Source of the DNA: Rhodanobacter sp. B04
GTDB taxonomy: Bacteria; Pseudomonadota; Gammaproteobacteria; Xanthomonadales; Rhodanobacteraceae
DNA: 64,000 nucleotides
Reading direction: 5' to 3'
NCBI RefSeq assembly: GCF_002001125.1
Contig: NZ_MUNV01000026.1
Coordinates: 433,010-497,009, forward strand
Part shown: positions 41,734-51,118 of the stretch, piece after piece
How the letters are laid out: each line of letters opens with the position of its first letter
Numbering within the stretch: position 1 is the stretch's first letter
Program-made: the position numbers and the translations under genes
The notes under the pieces: generated by a model
Seen by the model: the letters and a program-made list of their open reading frames with translations, nothing else
Database searches by the model: none
What the model was told of the DNA's origin: nothing

Positions 41734-44700
41734 TCAGCCGGGTCGGCGCGCACCCAGCAGGATCAACACTTCCTGTGCGCTGCGGATGCGTTCGGTGGCA
41801 CCGGGCAGGTCCAGGGTGATCTTCAGCTTGTCCTGGCCGTCCAGCTTGTAGACGCGTGGCAGCTGCTGGATCAGCTTGATGATAAGCATCGGATCGACGT
41901 CGGGCTTCTCGCGGAACACGATGCGGCCGCCGTTGGCGCCGAAGTCGAGTTTGCGGATGCCGAGCGGGGTGGCCATCAGTTTCAGGCTGGCCACGGCGAA
42001 CAGTTGCTTGGTGCTGTCCGGCAGCAGGCCAAAGCGGTCGATCATCTCCACCTGCAGGTCGCGCAGGTCGTCCTCACTGCGCGCGCTGGCGATGCGTTTG
42101 TACAAGGTCAGGCGCGTATGCACGTCGCCGAGGTAGTCGTCGGGGATCAGTGCGGGCAGGTGCAGCTCGACTTCGGTTTCGTGTTCGCTGCTGAGGTCGA
42201 AGTCGGGGATCTTGCCGGATTTCAGTGCGCGTACCGCGCGGTCGAGCAGTTCGGTGTACAAGCCGAAGCCGATCTCCTGGATCTGGCCGGATTGTTCGTC
42301 GCCGAGCAGCTCGCCGGCACCACGGATTTCCAGGTCGTGCGTGGCGAGCGTGAAGCCGGCGCCGAGTTCTTCCAGCGAGGCGAGTGCTTCCAGACGCTTC
42401 TGCGCATCGGCGGTGATCGACTTGCGGTCGGGCACCACGAGATACGCATACGCGCGGTGGTGCGAGCGGCCGACGCGGCCGCGCAGCTGGTGCAGCTGGG
42501 CCAGGCCGAAACGGTCTGCGCGATTGATGATGATGGTGTTGGCGCTGGGGATGTCGATGCCGGTTTCGATGATGGTGGTGCATACCAGCACGTTGAAGCG
42601 CTGGCGGTGGAAATCGGCCATCACGCCTTCCAGTTCGCGTTCGGGCATCTGGCCGTGGGCGATGCGGATGCGCGCCTCGGGCACCAGTTCCTCCAGTTCA
42701 CGCACGGTGCGCTCGATGCTCTGCACCTCGTTGTGCAGGAAATACACCTGGCCACCGCGCGACAGCTCGCGCTGCAGCGCCTCGCGGATCGTCGCCGGGT
42801 CCCACGCCGAGATGAAGGTGCGCACGGCCGAGCGGTGTGCCGGCGGCGTGGCGATCAGCGAAAGGTCGCGCAAACCTGCCATCGCCATGTTCAACGTGCG
42901 CGGGATCGGCGTGGCAGTCATCGTCAGCAGATCCACTTCGGCGCGCAGCTTCTTCAGCTGCTCCTTCTGGCGCACGCCGAAGCGCTGTTCTTCGTCGACG
43001 ATGACCAGGCCGAGGTTCTTGAACTTGATGTCCGGTTGCAGCAGCTTGTGCGTGCCCACGATCACGTCGATCTGGCCATCGGCGAGGCGCTGCAGCGCCT
43101 CGTTCACTTCCTTGGTGGATTTGAAGCGCGACAGCACGTCCACGCGCACCGGCCAGTCGGCGAAGCGGTCGGCGAAGTTGCGGTAATGCTGCTGGGCGAG
43201 CAGGGTGGTCGGCACCAGCACGGCGACCTGCTTGCCGGCGGTGGCGGTAGCGAACGCCGCGCGCAGCGCGACTTCGGTCTTGCCGAAGCCGACGTCGCCG
43301 CAGATCACCCGATCCATCGCACGCGGTGCGGCCAGGTCGGCAAGCACGGCCTCGATTGCGGTTTCCTGGTCCGGGGTTTCCTCGAACGGGAAGCTGCTGC
43401 CGAATTCCTCCACCAGCTGGCGGTCGATCGGCATCGACTCGCCGCCGCGCGCCTGCCGCTGCGCGTAGATCGCCAGCAGTTCGGCGGCGACGTCGCGCAC
43501 CTTCTCGGCGGCCTTCTTGCGCGCGCGCTCCCACGCATCGCCGCCCAGCGAATGCAGTGGCGCCAGTTCCGGCGCGGTGCCGGAGTAGCGGCTGACCAGG
43601 CCGAGCTGCGCCACCGGCACGTACAGCTTGTCGCCCTTGGCGTACTCGATGGTGAGGAATTCGCCATCCATGCCGCCGACGTCCATCGAGAGCAGGCCTT
43701 GGTAGCGGCCCACGCCGTGGTCGACGTGTACGATCGGCGCGCCGAGGGTTAGCTCGGTGAGGTCGCGGATGATCGCTTCCGGATCGCGCGCGGTGCCGCG
43801 GCGGCGCTTGCGGTCGCGCTCGCTGCGCACGCGTTCGCCGTACAGCTCGCGCTCGGTGAGCACGGTGATCGCCGGCGTGGTGAGTGCGAAGCCTTGTTCC
43901 AGGCTGGCGATGGTGATGGCGAATCTTATTTGCTCGGCATCGCCTTTTTGCTCGTCATTCCGGCGAAAGCCGGAGGAGCTCTTCAACAGCGAATGCTGGT
44001 CATCTAGGGGCTTACTCGACGCCTCCGACACTGGATTCCGGCTTTCGCCGGAATGACGGCCAATAAAGGCCTGCCAACCCTCAACGTTCTGTGGCTTCAC
44101 TCCCGCCGCCGCCAGCGTCTCGAGCAGCGCCTCGCGCCGTCCGGCCGAATCCGCGGCGATCAGCACACGGCCCGGATAGCTGGCGAGGAAGTGCCGCAAC
44201 GACGTGCCGGGTTCCTCGCCCTTGCGGTTGAGCGGCAGTTCCGGCGCGGGCTGGGTGCCGCTGGCGACGGCATGCTCATGGCCGCTGTCGACCACTTCCA
44301 CGCGCAGTCGCTTGTTGAGGCGTTCGCGCAATTGTTCCGGCGGCAGATAGAGTTCGGCCGGCGGCAGCACCGGGCGTTCGATGTCGTGCGCGCGCTGGTC
44401 GTAGCGCTCGGCGGTCTGCGTCCAGAACTGGTCGGCGGCGTCGCCCGCGCCTTCGCCCAGGACGAACAGCGCATCGTCGGCGAGGTAGTCGAACAGCGTG
44501 GCGGTCTCGCCGAAGAACAGCGGCAGGTAGTACTCGATGCCGCCGGGCGTGACGCCTTCCTTCATGTCCTGGTACAGCGGGCAGCGGCGCACGTCGATCG
44601 GGAAGCGTTCGCGTAGGTTGCCGCGGAATTCCTTGGCCGCCTCGTCGGTGAGCGGGAACTCGCGCGCGGGCAGCAGCTCGATCTTTTCCACCTGCTGCTG

Positions 44701-45312
44701 CGAGCGCTGGGTTTCCGGATCGAAGCTGCGGATCGATTCCACTTCGTCATCGAACAGCTCGATGCGATACGGCTCGGCCGTGCCCATCGGGAAGATGTCG
44801 AGCAGCGCGCCGCGCACCGCGAAGTCCCCCGGCTCGGCCACCTGCGGCACGTTGCGGTAGCCGGAGGCTTCCAGTCGGCGCTGTTCGGCGACCAGATCCA
44901 GCTTCTGGCGCTTGGCCAGCACCAGCCCGGAGCCGGTGATATGTGCACGTGGTGCGATGCGCTGCATCAGCGTAGCCACCGGCACCACCAGCACGCCGCG
45001 TTTCACGCTCGGCAACTGGTACAGCGTGGCGATGCGCTGCGAGACGATCTCCGGGTGCGGGCTGAACACGTCGTAGGGCAGCGTTTCCCAGTCCGGGAAA
45101 TGCAGCACCGGCAGGCCGCCGGCGTAGATCTTCAGCTCGGCCTCCAGCGCCTGCGCGCGCTGGGTGTCGCGGGTCACCGCCACCAGCAGGCCATCGTGCG
45201 TGCGCGCCGCTTCGGCAATCAGCAGCGCCCGCGCGGAGCCGTGGGGTGGCATCCAGTAGCGGCGTTGCTTGGGGGTGCTGGGAAGGGGTGGATGCTTGAT
45301 CAGGCTGGACAT
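41734..45312 (-). CDS. mfd: Transcription-repair coupling factor Mfd
   Basis: This 1192-residue enzyme has the N-terminal UvrB-like module (LHFPDWETLPYDVFSPHPEI), the RNA-polymerase interaction domain (APIVHVDHGVGRYQGL), the translocase with Walker A (CGDVGFGKTEVALR), the DEEQ box (IVDEEQRFGVRQKEQL) and TRG motif region, and the C-terminal domain. It removes stalled RNA polymerase and recruits UvrA. ATG 45312 is preferred over an upstream start. Residues about 419-453 come from an inserted REP-like element (43953-44058) that keeps the frame open. Its stop is 3 bp from the intI stop (convergent). Confidence 0.96.
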   Translation of the reverse strand: MSSLIKHPPLPSTPKQRRYWMPPHGSARALLIAEAARTHDGLLVAVTRDTQRAQALEAELKIYAGGLPVLHFPDWETLPYDVFSPHPEIVSQRIATLYQLPSVKRGVLVVPVATLMQRIAPRAHITGSGLVLAKRQKLDLVAEQRRLEASGYRNVPQVAEPGDFAVRGALLDIFPMGTAEPYRIELFDDEVESIRSFDPETQRSQQQVEKIELLPAREFPLTDEAAKEFRGNLRERFPIDVRRCPLYQDMKEGVTPGGIEYYLPLFFGETATLFDYLADDALFVLGEGAGDAADQFWTQTAERYDQRAHDIERPVLPPAELYLPPEQLRERLNKRLRVEVVDSGHEHAVASGTQPAPELPLNRKGEEPGTSLRHFLASYPGRVLIAADSAGRREALLETLAAAGVKPQNVEGWQAFIGRHSGESRNPVSEASSKPLDDQHSLLKSSSGFRRNDEQKGDAEQIRFAITIASLEQGFALTTPAITVLTERELYGERVRSERDRKRRRGTARDPEAIIRDLTELTLGAPIVHVDHGVGRYQGLLSMDVGGMDGEFLTIEYAKGDKLYVPVAQLGLVSRYSGTAPELAPLHSLGGDAWERARKKAAEKVRDVAAELLAIYAQRQARGGESMPIDRQLVEEFGSSFPFEETPDQETAIEAVLADLAAPRAMDRVICGDVGFGKTEVALRAAFATATAGKQVAVLVPTTLLAQQHYRNFADRFADWPVRVDVLSRFKSTKEVNEALQRLADGQIDVIVGTHKLLQPDIKFKNLGLVIVDEEQRFGVRQKEQLKKLRAEVDLLTMTATPIPRTLNMAMAGLRDLSLIATPPAHRSAVRTFISAWDPATIREALQRELSRGGQVYFLHNEVQSIERTVRELEELVPEARIRIAHGQMPERELEGVMADFHRQRFNVLVCTTIIETGIDIPSANTIIINRADRFGLAQLHQLRGRVGRSHHRAYAYLVVPDRKSITADAQKRLEALASLEELGAGFTLATHDLEIRGAGELLGDEQSGQIQEIGFGLYTELLDRAVRALKSGKIPDFDLSSEHETEVELHLPALIPDDYLGDVHTRLTLYKRIASARSEDDLRDLQVEMIDRFGLLPDSTKQLFAVASLKLMATPLGIRKLDFGANGGRIVFREKPDVDPMLIIKLIQQLPRVYKLDGQDKLKITLDLPGATERIRSAQEVLILLGARRPG
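43953..44058. repeat. REP-like palindromic element inside mfd
   Basis: Perfect 21-bp inverted arms at 43953-43973 and 44038-44058 enclose 64 bp. The element contributes the HSGESRNP...SGFRRNDE peptide to Mfd. Same family as 9014-9098. Confidence 0.9.
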
Positions 45313-45406
45313 AAGAGGCGCGTGTTCAAGGCGCCGCCATCGAGCCGCGCCGGGGAAAGCGGGCAAGTGTAACGCGATGGCTTCGACAGGCCTCGCCTGC
45401 GCGGTC

Positions 45407-46012
45407 TTACAGCTTCAAGGTGATCAGCGCCGTACCCGGTTCGTCCGGGATCAGCCGCTGGCTGAAGCCCAGCTCCTTGCAGAGCTCCAGCATTGGCCGG
45501 TTTTCCTGCAGCACGTAGCCCCACAGCTCGGCGAGGCCGCGGCGGCGGCAGTCGTCGACCAGCCGCTGCATCAGCAACGCGCCGAGGCCGATGCGGCTCC
45601 AATCCTGCTCCACCAAGACCGAGAATTCGGCGCTGTCGGTAGTCTCGTCGACGTAGATCCGACCCACACCGCGCATCTCGGCCGGTTTCACCGTCTCGTC
45701 CATCAGCACATGGGCGGTCTCGATGGCCGGATCGATGCGGCACAGCCGTTGCGCCATCGGTGCCGGCAGTTCGGACATCGCATGCAGGAAACGGCGACGG
45801 ATGTCTTCCGGCGAAAGCCGGGAGAAACAGCGCTGCATCGCCGCCACATCGCCTGGCTCGATCGCGCGCAGCACCAGCTCGCGGCCGTCGCGGGTACGCA
45901 CGGATTCGCCCGCACTCGACGGCGCCACGCGTGGGCGGGCGAAGCGCTCGCTGCTGCGGGGCGGCAGTGGTGCAAATCGGTCGGGGGCGGCAAAGTCGAT
46001 GGCAGGGATCAT
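45407..46012 (-). CDS. GNAT-family N-acetyltransferase
   Basis: 201 residues from ATG 46012. It has ELVLRAIEPGDVAAMQRCFSR at the start of the domain, EFSVLVEQDWSRIGLGALLM as the acetyl-CoA loop and WGYVLQENRPMLELCKELGF. The sequence resembles the stand-alone GNAT modules related to the acetyltransferase part of PatZ/Pka, which acetylate protein lysines, but the acceptor is not proven. A longer upstream frame is rejected. Confidence 0.85.
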   Translation of the reverse strand: MIPAIDFAAPDRFAPLPPRSSERFARPRVAPSSAGESVRTRDGRELVLRAIEPGDVAAMQRCFSRLSPEDIRRRFLHAMSELPAPMAQRLCRIDPAIETAHVLMDETVKPAEMRGVGRIYVDETTDSAEFSVLVEQDWSRIGLGALLMQRLVDDCRRRGLAELWGYVLQENRPMLELCKELGFSQRLIPDEPGTALITLKL

Positions 46013-46213
46013 GGCAGTTCCATACTTTTGCGTATTGTGTGCAACGCAACATGAATTTGCAATGACGGACGGTGCCTGAGCGTGGCGGGGCTTGCCCAGG
46101 CTGAGACTGGCGCTCTGCCCCCATCGTGCTGCGGCACGGCAAGGTGGCGCTGCCACAGACAGGCTTTGACCGTGCGCGGCACAATACATGCCGGATTTCA
46201 GCGGGGCACAGAC

Positions 46214-46612
46214 ATGACCAGCAAGCAGGCCCATGGCCTCACCGCCATCCAGCTGGACGCGTTATGCGGCAAGTGGCCGGGAGTAACGCGCGATATCAAA
46301 TGGGGCGCGGATCTGGTATTCAGCGTCGGCGGCAAAATGTTCGCGGTGACGCCATCGGATGGCAGCGAAGGTGGCCGGCTCTCGTGCAAGGTGGCCGACG
46401 AACGCTTCCTGGAGCTGACCGATCAGCCAGGCGTCATTCCCGCACCATACATGGCGCGTGCGCACTGGATCTCGATTACCGAGCCACGGCGTTTCAGCAC
46501 CGCCGAATTGGAAATGTTCATCCTGGACGCGTACATCCTGGTGCGCGCCAAGCTCACGAAGAAACTGCAGGCGCAACTGGGCGAATTACCGACATGGAAG
46601 GCAAAGAAATGA
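46214..46612 (+). CDS. MmcQ/YjbR-family protein
   Basis: The 132-residue protein has LCGKWPGVTRDIKWGADLVF, KMFAVTP, LSCKVADERFLELTD and the C-terminal YILVRAKLTKKLQAQL, the MmcQ/YjbR (double-wing DNA-binding fold) pattern. Function unknown. The next gene starts inside its stop (ATGA), so the two are coupled. Confidence 0.85.
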   Translation: MTSKQAHGLTAIQLDALCGKWPGVTRDIKWGADLVFSVGGKMFAVTPSDGSEGGRLSCKVADERFLELTDQPGVIPAPYMARAHWISITEPRRFSTAELEMFILDAYILVRAKLTKKLQAQLGELPTWKAKK

Positions 46613-47013
46613 AACAGCACCTGGGCGCCTTGGCGCTGCTGGTCGCCGACTACGACGAGGCGATCGCGTGGTATACGAACGCCTTGGGCTTCGAGCTGAT
46701 CGATGACACCGACATGGGCGACGGCAAACGCTGGGTATTGCTGGCACCGCCCGGTTCGCGCGAAACCCGCCTGCTGCTGGCCAAGGCGAAGGACGACGAA
46801 CAGGCCTCGCGCATCGGCAACCAGACCGGCGGTCGTGTGTTCCTGCTGCTGCACACCGACGATTTCCAACGCGACTGGCAGCGCATGCGCGCGGCCGGTG
46901 TGCATTTTCGCGAAGAGCCGCGCCACGAAGCCTATGGCACGGTGGCCGTGTTCGAGGATCTGTACGGCAACGGCTGGGATCTGCTGGAGCTGAAGCAGCC
47001 GCCGCAAGCATGA
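46609..47013 (+). CDS. VOC-family (glyoxalase-like) protein
   Basis: 134 residues from ATG 46609, which has GGAAGG upstream; ATG 46594 is possible. VOC modules: LGALALLVADYDEAIAWYTN, GGRVFLLLHTDDFQRDW and VAVFEDLYGNGWDLLEL. A glyoxalase or dioxygenase fold with unknown substrate. It overlaps the YjbR-type gene by 4 bp. Confidence 0.87.
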   Translation: MKQHLGALALLVADYDEAIAWYTNALGFELIDDTDMGDGKRWVLLAPPGSRETRLLLAKAKDDEQASRIGNQTGGRVFLLLHTDDFQRDWQRMRAAGVHFREEPRHEAYGTVAVFEDLYGNGWDLLELKQPPQA

Positions 47014-47053
47014 CGGGCGGTGCACTAGCGCTTTCTGCCGGCCAAGGAGAAGG

Positions 47054-47800
47054 CTAGGGTTGCAGGGCCCGTTCGATCGCCTGTTGCGCCAGCGGTGCCA
47101 TCACGGCATAGCCGGCGGCGTTCGGATGCAGTCCGTCGGATGACAGCTCCCTCTTCAATGCCTGATTGGCGTCGAGCATCGCGTCGTAGTAATCCAGATA
47201 GACGAAGTGCTCGCGCTGCGCATAGGCCTTGATCCACGCATTGAGTTCGCGGATTTTCTGCGGCGGCCGCCCCTTGGTCATGCCGGCATCGACATCGTCG
47301 TTGACCGGCGTGAGCGAGGCGAGCACGACCTTGATGCGATGGACACGCGCCAGTTCGGCCATCGAGGCGAGATTGTCCTCGATCATGCCGAGCGTGGACG
47401 GACCGGTATTGCCGGCAAGGTCGTTGGTGCCGGCAAGAATCACCACCACGCGGGGTTTCAGCGCGATGACGTCAGGACGGAAACGAACCAGCATCTGCGG
47501 CGTGGTCTGGCCGCTGATGCCGCGGTTGACGTACGCCTTGCCGGGGAAGAACGCGCCGGTGCCGCGGCCCCAGAAGTCGGTGATCGAATCGCCCAGGAAA
47601 ACCACGCGCGTCTCGCCGCTGCCCGGCGCGGGTAGCCTGGCGTTCTCGTCGCGGTAACGTGCCAGTTCGGCCCAGTCGGCCAGGCGCCGTTCGCTGGCGG
47701 CGAGGCGCTGCGCCAGCGCGTCCGGCGTGGGTGTTGCGGTCTGTGCAAGCGCCAGTCCGGCATACAGCAGGCCGATCAGGATGGTGATGGGCTTTTTCAT
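47054..47800 (-). CDS. SGNH/GDSL-family hydrolase (secreted)
   Basis: The 248-residue protein has a signal peptide (ITILIGLLYAGLALAQ). The hydrolase blocks are VVFLGDSITDFWGRG (Ser), NRGISGQTTPQML (Gly), VILAGTNDLAGN (Asn) and the catalytic SSDGLHPNAAGY (Asp-His). It cleaves esters or acetyl groups of lipids or carbohydrates in the periplasm; the substrate is unknown. Confidence 0.9.
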   Translation of the reverse strand: MKKPITILIGLLYAGLALAQTATPTPDALAQRLAASERRLADWAELARYRDENARLPAPGSGETRVVFLGDSITDFWGRGTGAFFPGKAYVNRGISGQTTPQMLVRFRPDVIALKPRVVVILAGTNDLAGNTGPSTLGMIEDNLASMAELARVHRIKVVLASLTPVNDDVDAGMTKGRPPQKIRELNAWIKAYAQREHFVYLDYYDAMLDANQALKRELSSDGLHPNAAGYAVMAPLAQQAIERALQP

Positions 47801-47870
47801 GTGCATGCCTCGCTGGTATCAGGTGTCCCGGCACCGGCGTTGCGGCGGGAGTCATGCTCAGGCAACGGCC

Positions 47871-48779
47871 TCAGTCTGCAATATCCGGCTCGAAGAAGCT
47901 CCAGCGCACGTCGCCAAATTCCGTTTTCATCGCCGCCTCGACGGTATTGATCGCCTCGATCAGATGGCGATCGCTGGCGACCGGCTGCATGCGCGCCTTC
48001 ACCGCCACCATCACGTCGGGGCCCATCTGCAGGGTGATCAGGTTCAATACCTCGGCGATTTCCGGGCGGCTGTTGAGGAAGCCAATCAGTTCGCTGCGGC
48101 GGCGTGGCTCCACGCCCTGGCCGATCAGCAGGGCTTTTACCTCGATCGCCACCAGCACGGCGACCACCACCAGCAGCACGCCGATCGCGATGGTGCCGAG
48201 TGCGTCGAACAGCAGATTGCCGGTGAGCATGGTGGCGCCGATCGCCAGCGTGGCCACACACAGGCCGAGCAGGGCGGCGAGGTCTTCGCCGAATATCACC
48301 AGCAGTTCGCTGGAGCGCGTCTCGCGGAACCATGTCCACAGGTTCTGCGTGCCGCGCGCCTTGTTCACTTCCTGCAGGCAGCCGTGCATCGAGAAACTTT
48401 CGGCGACGATGCCGAATGCCAGCACGCCGAGCGCCAGCCACGGCCACTTCAGCGGCTCGGGATGCGTGAGCTTGTGGATGCCCTCGTAGATCGAGAACAT
48501 GCCGCCGACGCTGAACAGCAGGATCGCCACCAGGAACGACCAGAAGTACAGCGCACGGCCCCAGCCGAGCGGGTATTCCTCCGACGGTGGCCGTTTTGCC
48601 TGGCGCATGCCGAGCAGCAGCAGGCCCTGGTTGCCGCAGTCGGCCAGCGAGTGCACCGCTTCGGCCATCATCGCGCCGGAGCCGGTGATGGTGGCCGCGA
48701 ACAGCTTGGTGACGAAGATGGCGAAGTTCGCGCCGAGCGCGAGCAGGATCGGCTTCAGCGAATTGGCGTGACCGGACAT
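47871..48779 (-). CDS. Cation diffusion facilitator (CDF) transporter
   Basis: The 302-residue protein has six predicted helices, the metal-site motif AEAVHSLADCGNQ (HxxxD) in helix II and LGWGRALYFWSFLVA. The C-terminal domain (EVLNLITLQMGPDVMVAVKA) is the cytoplasmic cap. The family exports Zn, Co, Fe, Mn or Cd by proton antiport. The longer loop (TWFRETRSSELLVIF) suggests the SLC30A9/ZitB-distant branch. Metal unknown. Confidence 0.88.
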   Translation of the reverse strand: MSGHANSLKPILLALGANFAIFVTKLFAATITGSGAMMAEAVHSLADCGNQGLLLLGMRQAKRPPSEEYPLGWGRALYFWSFLVAILLFSVGGMFSIYEGIHKLTHPEPLKWPWLALGVLAFGIVAESFSMHGCLQEVNKARGTQNLWTWFRETRSSELLVIFGEDLAALLGLCVATLAIGATMLTGNLLFDALGTIAIGVLLVVVAVLVAIEVKALLIGQGVEPRRRSELIGFLNSRPEIAEVLNLITLQMGPDVMVAVKARMQPVASDRHLIEAINTVEAAMKTEFGDVRWSFFEPDIAD

Positions 48780-48843
48780 GCGGCGTCGATCCTGGTGCGG
48801 TGATCCCGCAGTCTAGCGGTGTCGCGGAATGGTGCGGGAAGAC

Positions 48844-49356
48844 TCAGCGGATACCGACGCCCACGCCGACACCGAAGTGGATGTTGTTGCGGCCCTGTTC
48901 CATTTCCGCCGGTGTCCAGACGTGCGACTGCGCGGCAACGACCAGCGGGAACACGTAGTCGGCCTCGCCGACCTTGCCGGCGCGGCTGCCATTGAGCTTG
49001 CCGTTGACCGTCATCAGCGCACCCGGCGGGTAGCTGAGCGGCTCGACATAGCCGGGCATCACCGCGATGAAGCGGCCATTGCCGCTGTCGTTCGTCTGCG
49101 GCCGCTGTGAGGAGTCCAGCGGATAGGCCAGCAGTTCGACCTCGCTGTGGTCGGCGAAATTCTGTACCCGCACGATGCGGCCGCCCCAGATCACTTCGTT
49201 GCCGGCGAAACGCTCGGGCGATTGCGCCACCTGGGATGGCACGGCGGCGACGGCGTTCGCCACGTTCTTGTAAATCGGCGCCGGTGCACAGGCAGCCAGG
49301 GCCAGCGCAAGCAGCGCAGCGGACAGGTGGCGCAGGGAGCGGGCAGTGACGGACAT
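48844..49356 (-). CDS. Slp-family outer-membrane lipoprotein
   Basis: 170 residues from ATG 49356. A lipobox (LLALALAACAPAPIY) is followed by the Slp pattern VIWGGRIVRVQNFADHSEVE and YPLDSSQRPQ, with FPLVVAAQSHVWT near the C-terminus. Slp lipoproteins are induced in starvation or stationary phase in E. coli; their biochemical role is unknown. Confidence 0.88.
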   Translation of the reverse strand: MSVTARSLRHLSAALLALALAACAPAPIYKNVANAVAAVPSQVAQSPERFAGNEVIWGGRIVRVQNFADHSEVELLAYPLDSSQRPQTNDSGNGRFIAVMPGYVEPLSYPPGALMTVNGKLNGSRAGKVGEADYVFPLVVAAQSHVWTPAEMEQGRNNIHFGVGVGVGIR

Positions 49357-49533
49357 GGTCGAAACTCCAGTGGGCGACTGAGCGAGTACGGTGTGCATGA
49401 TGGGGCGAGGATGGTTGGGTACGCTATAGCAAGCCGCGTGGGCAGGCTGTGCAGCCACGCCGGAAGGGGAATGACGAGGTTTAAGTTCGCTGGAATGATG
49501 GGGCTTGAGGAGGCATTCCATGTATCCCTGTGG

Positions 49534-50469
49534 TCAACGTTTGCGCGTCGACGCGCCACGCAATGGCGGTCGTGCCGCCGCCAGGCGCGATGCCGGCAAC
49601 GGGCTTGGCGGCGGTGGTTCGGCACCTTCCTGTCGCAGCCAGTCCAGCTTCCATTCGGCCGGGCGTTCCTGCGACAGCAGGCTGGCCAGCTCGCGCAGCG
49701 GTTCGCGCAGCACGTCGTCGAGGTTCCAGGGCGCGTTGAGGATCACCATGCCGGAGCCGTTGAGACGCAGCGGTGAATCGTCCGGGTGCACCAGCAGTTC
49801 GGCACGCAGCACGCGCTTCGCGCTGCTGCGCTGCAGGCCGCGCAGGAAGGGTTGCACCTGGCTGCGCAGCTTGATCGGATACCACACGGCGTAAACGCCG
49901 GTGGGCCAGCGCAGCAACGCCTCCTTCAGTGCTTTCTCGATCTGCTTGTACTCGGCTTCCTGCGCTTCGTACGGTGGATCGATCAGCACCAGGCCGCGCT
50001 TTTCCTTCGGTGGCACCAGCGCCTTCAGCGCCTCGTAGCCATCGCGCTGGTGCACATGCATGCGCGGGTCGCGATGCAGCAGTTCGCGCAGCTTGGCGGC
50101 TTCATCCGCATGCAGTTCGCACAGTTGCGCGCTGTCGTCCGGGCGCAGCAGGCGGGCGACCTGCAATGGCGAGCCGGGGTAATACTTCAGGCCCTGCTCG
50201 TTGCCTTCGCCGGAGAGGATCAGGCTGCGCCAGCGTTGCAGCAGCGGCGGCACCTTTTCGGCCGGATGCAGTCGCGAGATGCCGTCCTTGTGCTCGCCGG
50301 TCTTCTTGGCCTCGAAACCGTCCAGTGCGTAGTTGCCGCTGCCGGCGTGCGTGTCGATGTAGCAGAACGGGGTCGGCTTGGCCTGCAGCGCCTCGATCAG
50401 CGCGAGCAGCACGGTGTGCTTGAGGACATCGGCGAAGTTGCCGGCGTGGTACGCGTGGCGGTAATTCAT
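49534..50469 (-). CDS. rlmJ: 23S rRNA (adenine2030-N6)-methyltransferase RlmJ
   Basis: 311 residues from ATG 50469 (MNYRHAYHAGNFADVLKH), the RlmJ N-terminus. It has the SAM site FCYIDTHAGSGNYALDG and the catalytic DPPY motif in VLIDPPYEAQEAEYKQI, as in N6-adenine methyltransferases. Its C-terminus extends beyond the usual RlmJ length with a low-complexity Pro/Ala-rich tail (after about residue 285). Confidence 0.93.
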   Translation of the reverse strand: MNYRHAYHAGNFADVLKHTVLLALIEALQAKPTPFCYIDTHAGSGNYALDGFEAKKTGEHKDGISRLHPAEKVPPLLQRWRSLILSGEGNEQGLKYYPGSPLQVARLLRPDDSAQLCELHADEAAKLRELLHRDPRMHVHQRDGYEALKALVPPKEKRGLVLIDPPYEAQEAEYKQIEKALKEALLRWPTGVYAVWYPIKLRSQVQPFLRGLQRSSAKRVLRAELLVHPDDSPLRLNGSGMVILNAPWNLDDVLREPLRELASLLSQERPAEWKLDWLRQEGAEPPPPSPLPASRLAAARPPLRGASTRKR

Positions 50470-50609
50470 GGCAGTCACGGCGGGCAGGGTGGCCAAGTAT
50501 AGACGGGCCGGTGTCTGCTTCCCCTTGCGTGGCTTCCATGAGCCGCGGAAATACCGATGGATGCAGGTCCAGAGTTGAGGCAGGGCCACGCAGCGCCTAA
50601 GCTGTGCCG

Positions 50610-51023
50610 ATGCGCCGCACGCCACGCCATCTCGTACGTTTGCCGCACCTGCGGGTGATGGCATGGCTGGCGTGGCTGATGCTGGCACTGGCGCCGCTGC
50701 ATGCGGCACCGGGTGGAATGCCGGATATGGCGCCTGCTGCTGGCCACGCCGCACATCAGGCCCGTATGTCCGATGGCATGCATCACGCCATGACGGTCAA
50801 GTCCGGGTGTTGCGACGGTCAAGGCCATGCAGATCACGGCACGACGAATACCTGTCACTGTGCGGCGGCATGCGGCACGGTGTTGCCGGTCATCGCAATG
50901 ACACTCCTTTCTGCCGTGGCGCCCGCTGTCCTGCATGTCGCCTCACTTCGGGTGATCGCGCCCAAGATCGCGCATGCACCGCCGTTGCGACCTCCATTGC
51001 TCCAGGCCTCCGAACTGACCTGA
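50610..51023 (+). CDS. copL: CopL-type metal-binding protein of copper operon
   Basis: The 137-residue protein has a signal-like N-terminus (AWLAWLMLALAPLHAAPGG) and a Cys/His/Met-rich segment (HHAMTVKSGCCDGQGHADHG, then TCHCAAACG). In Xanthomonas and relatives such a gene precedes copAB and is needed for copper-inducible expression. Identity is inferred from position, size and composition; GTG 50604 is an alternative start. Confidence 0.7.
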   Translation: MRRTPRHLVRLPHLRVMAWLAWLMLALAPLHAAPGGMPDMAPAAGHAAHQARMSDGMHHAMTVKSGCCDGQGHADHGTTNTCHCAAACGTVLPVIAMTLLSAVAPAVLHVASLRVIAPKIAHAPPLRPPLLQASELT

Positions 51024-51118
51024 TCCGTCGCGCGCTCCGGCCATGACCGTCTGCTGCCGCGCGACGGCGGCCATGACCGACTCCGGCCGCGCCGGGGCAC
51101 GCTGTGTGGAGCTGCACC

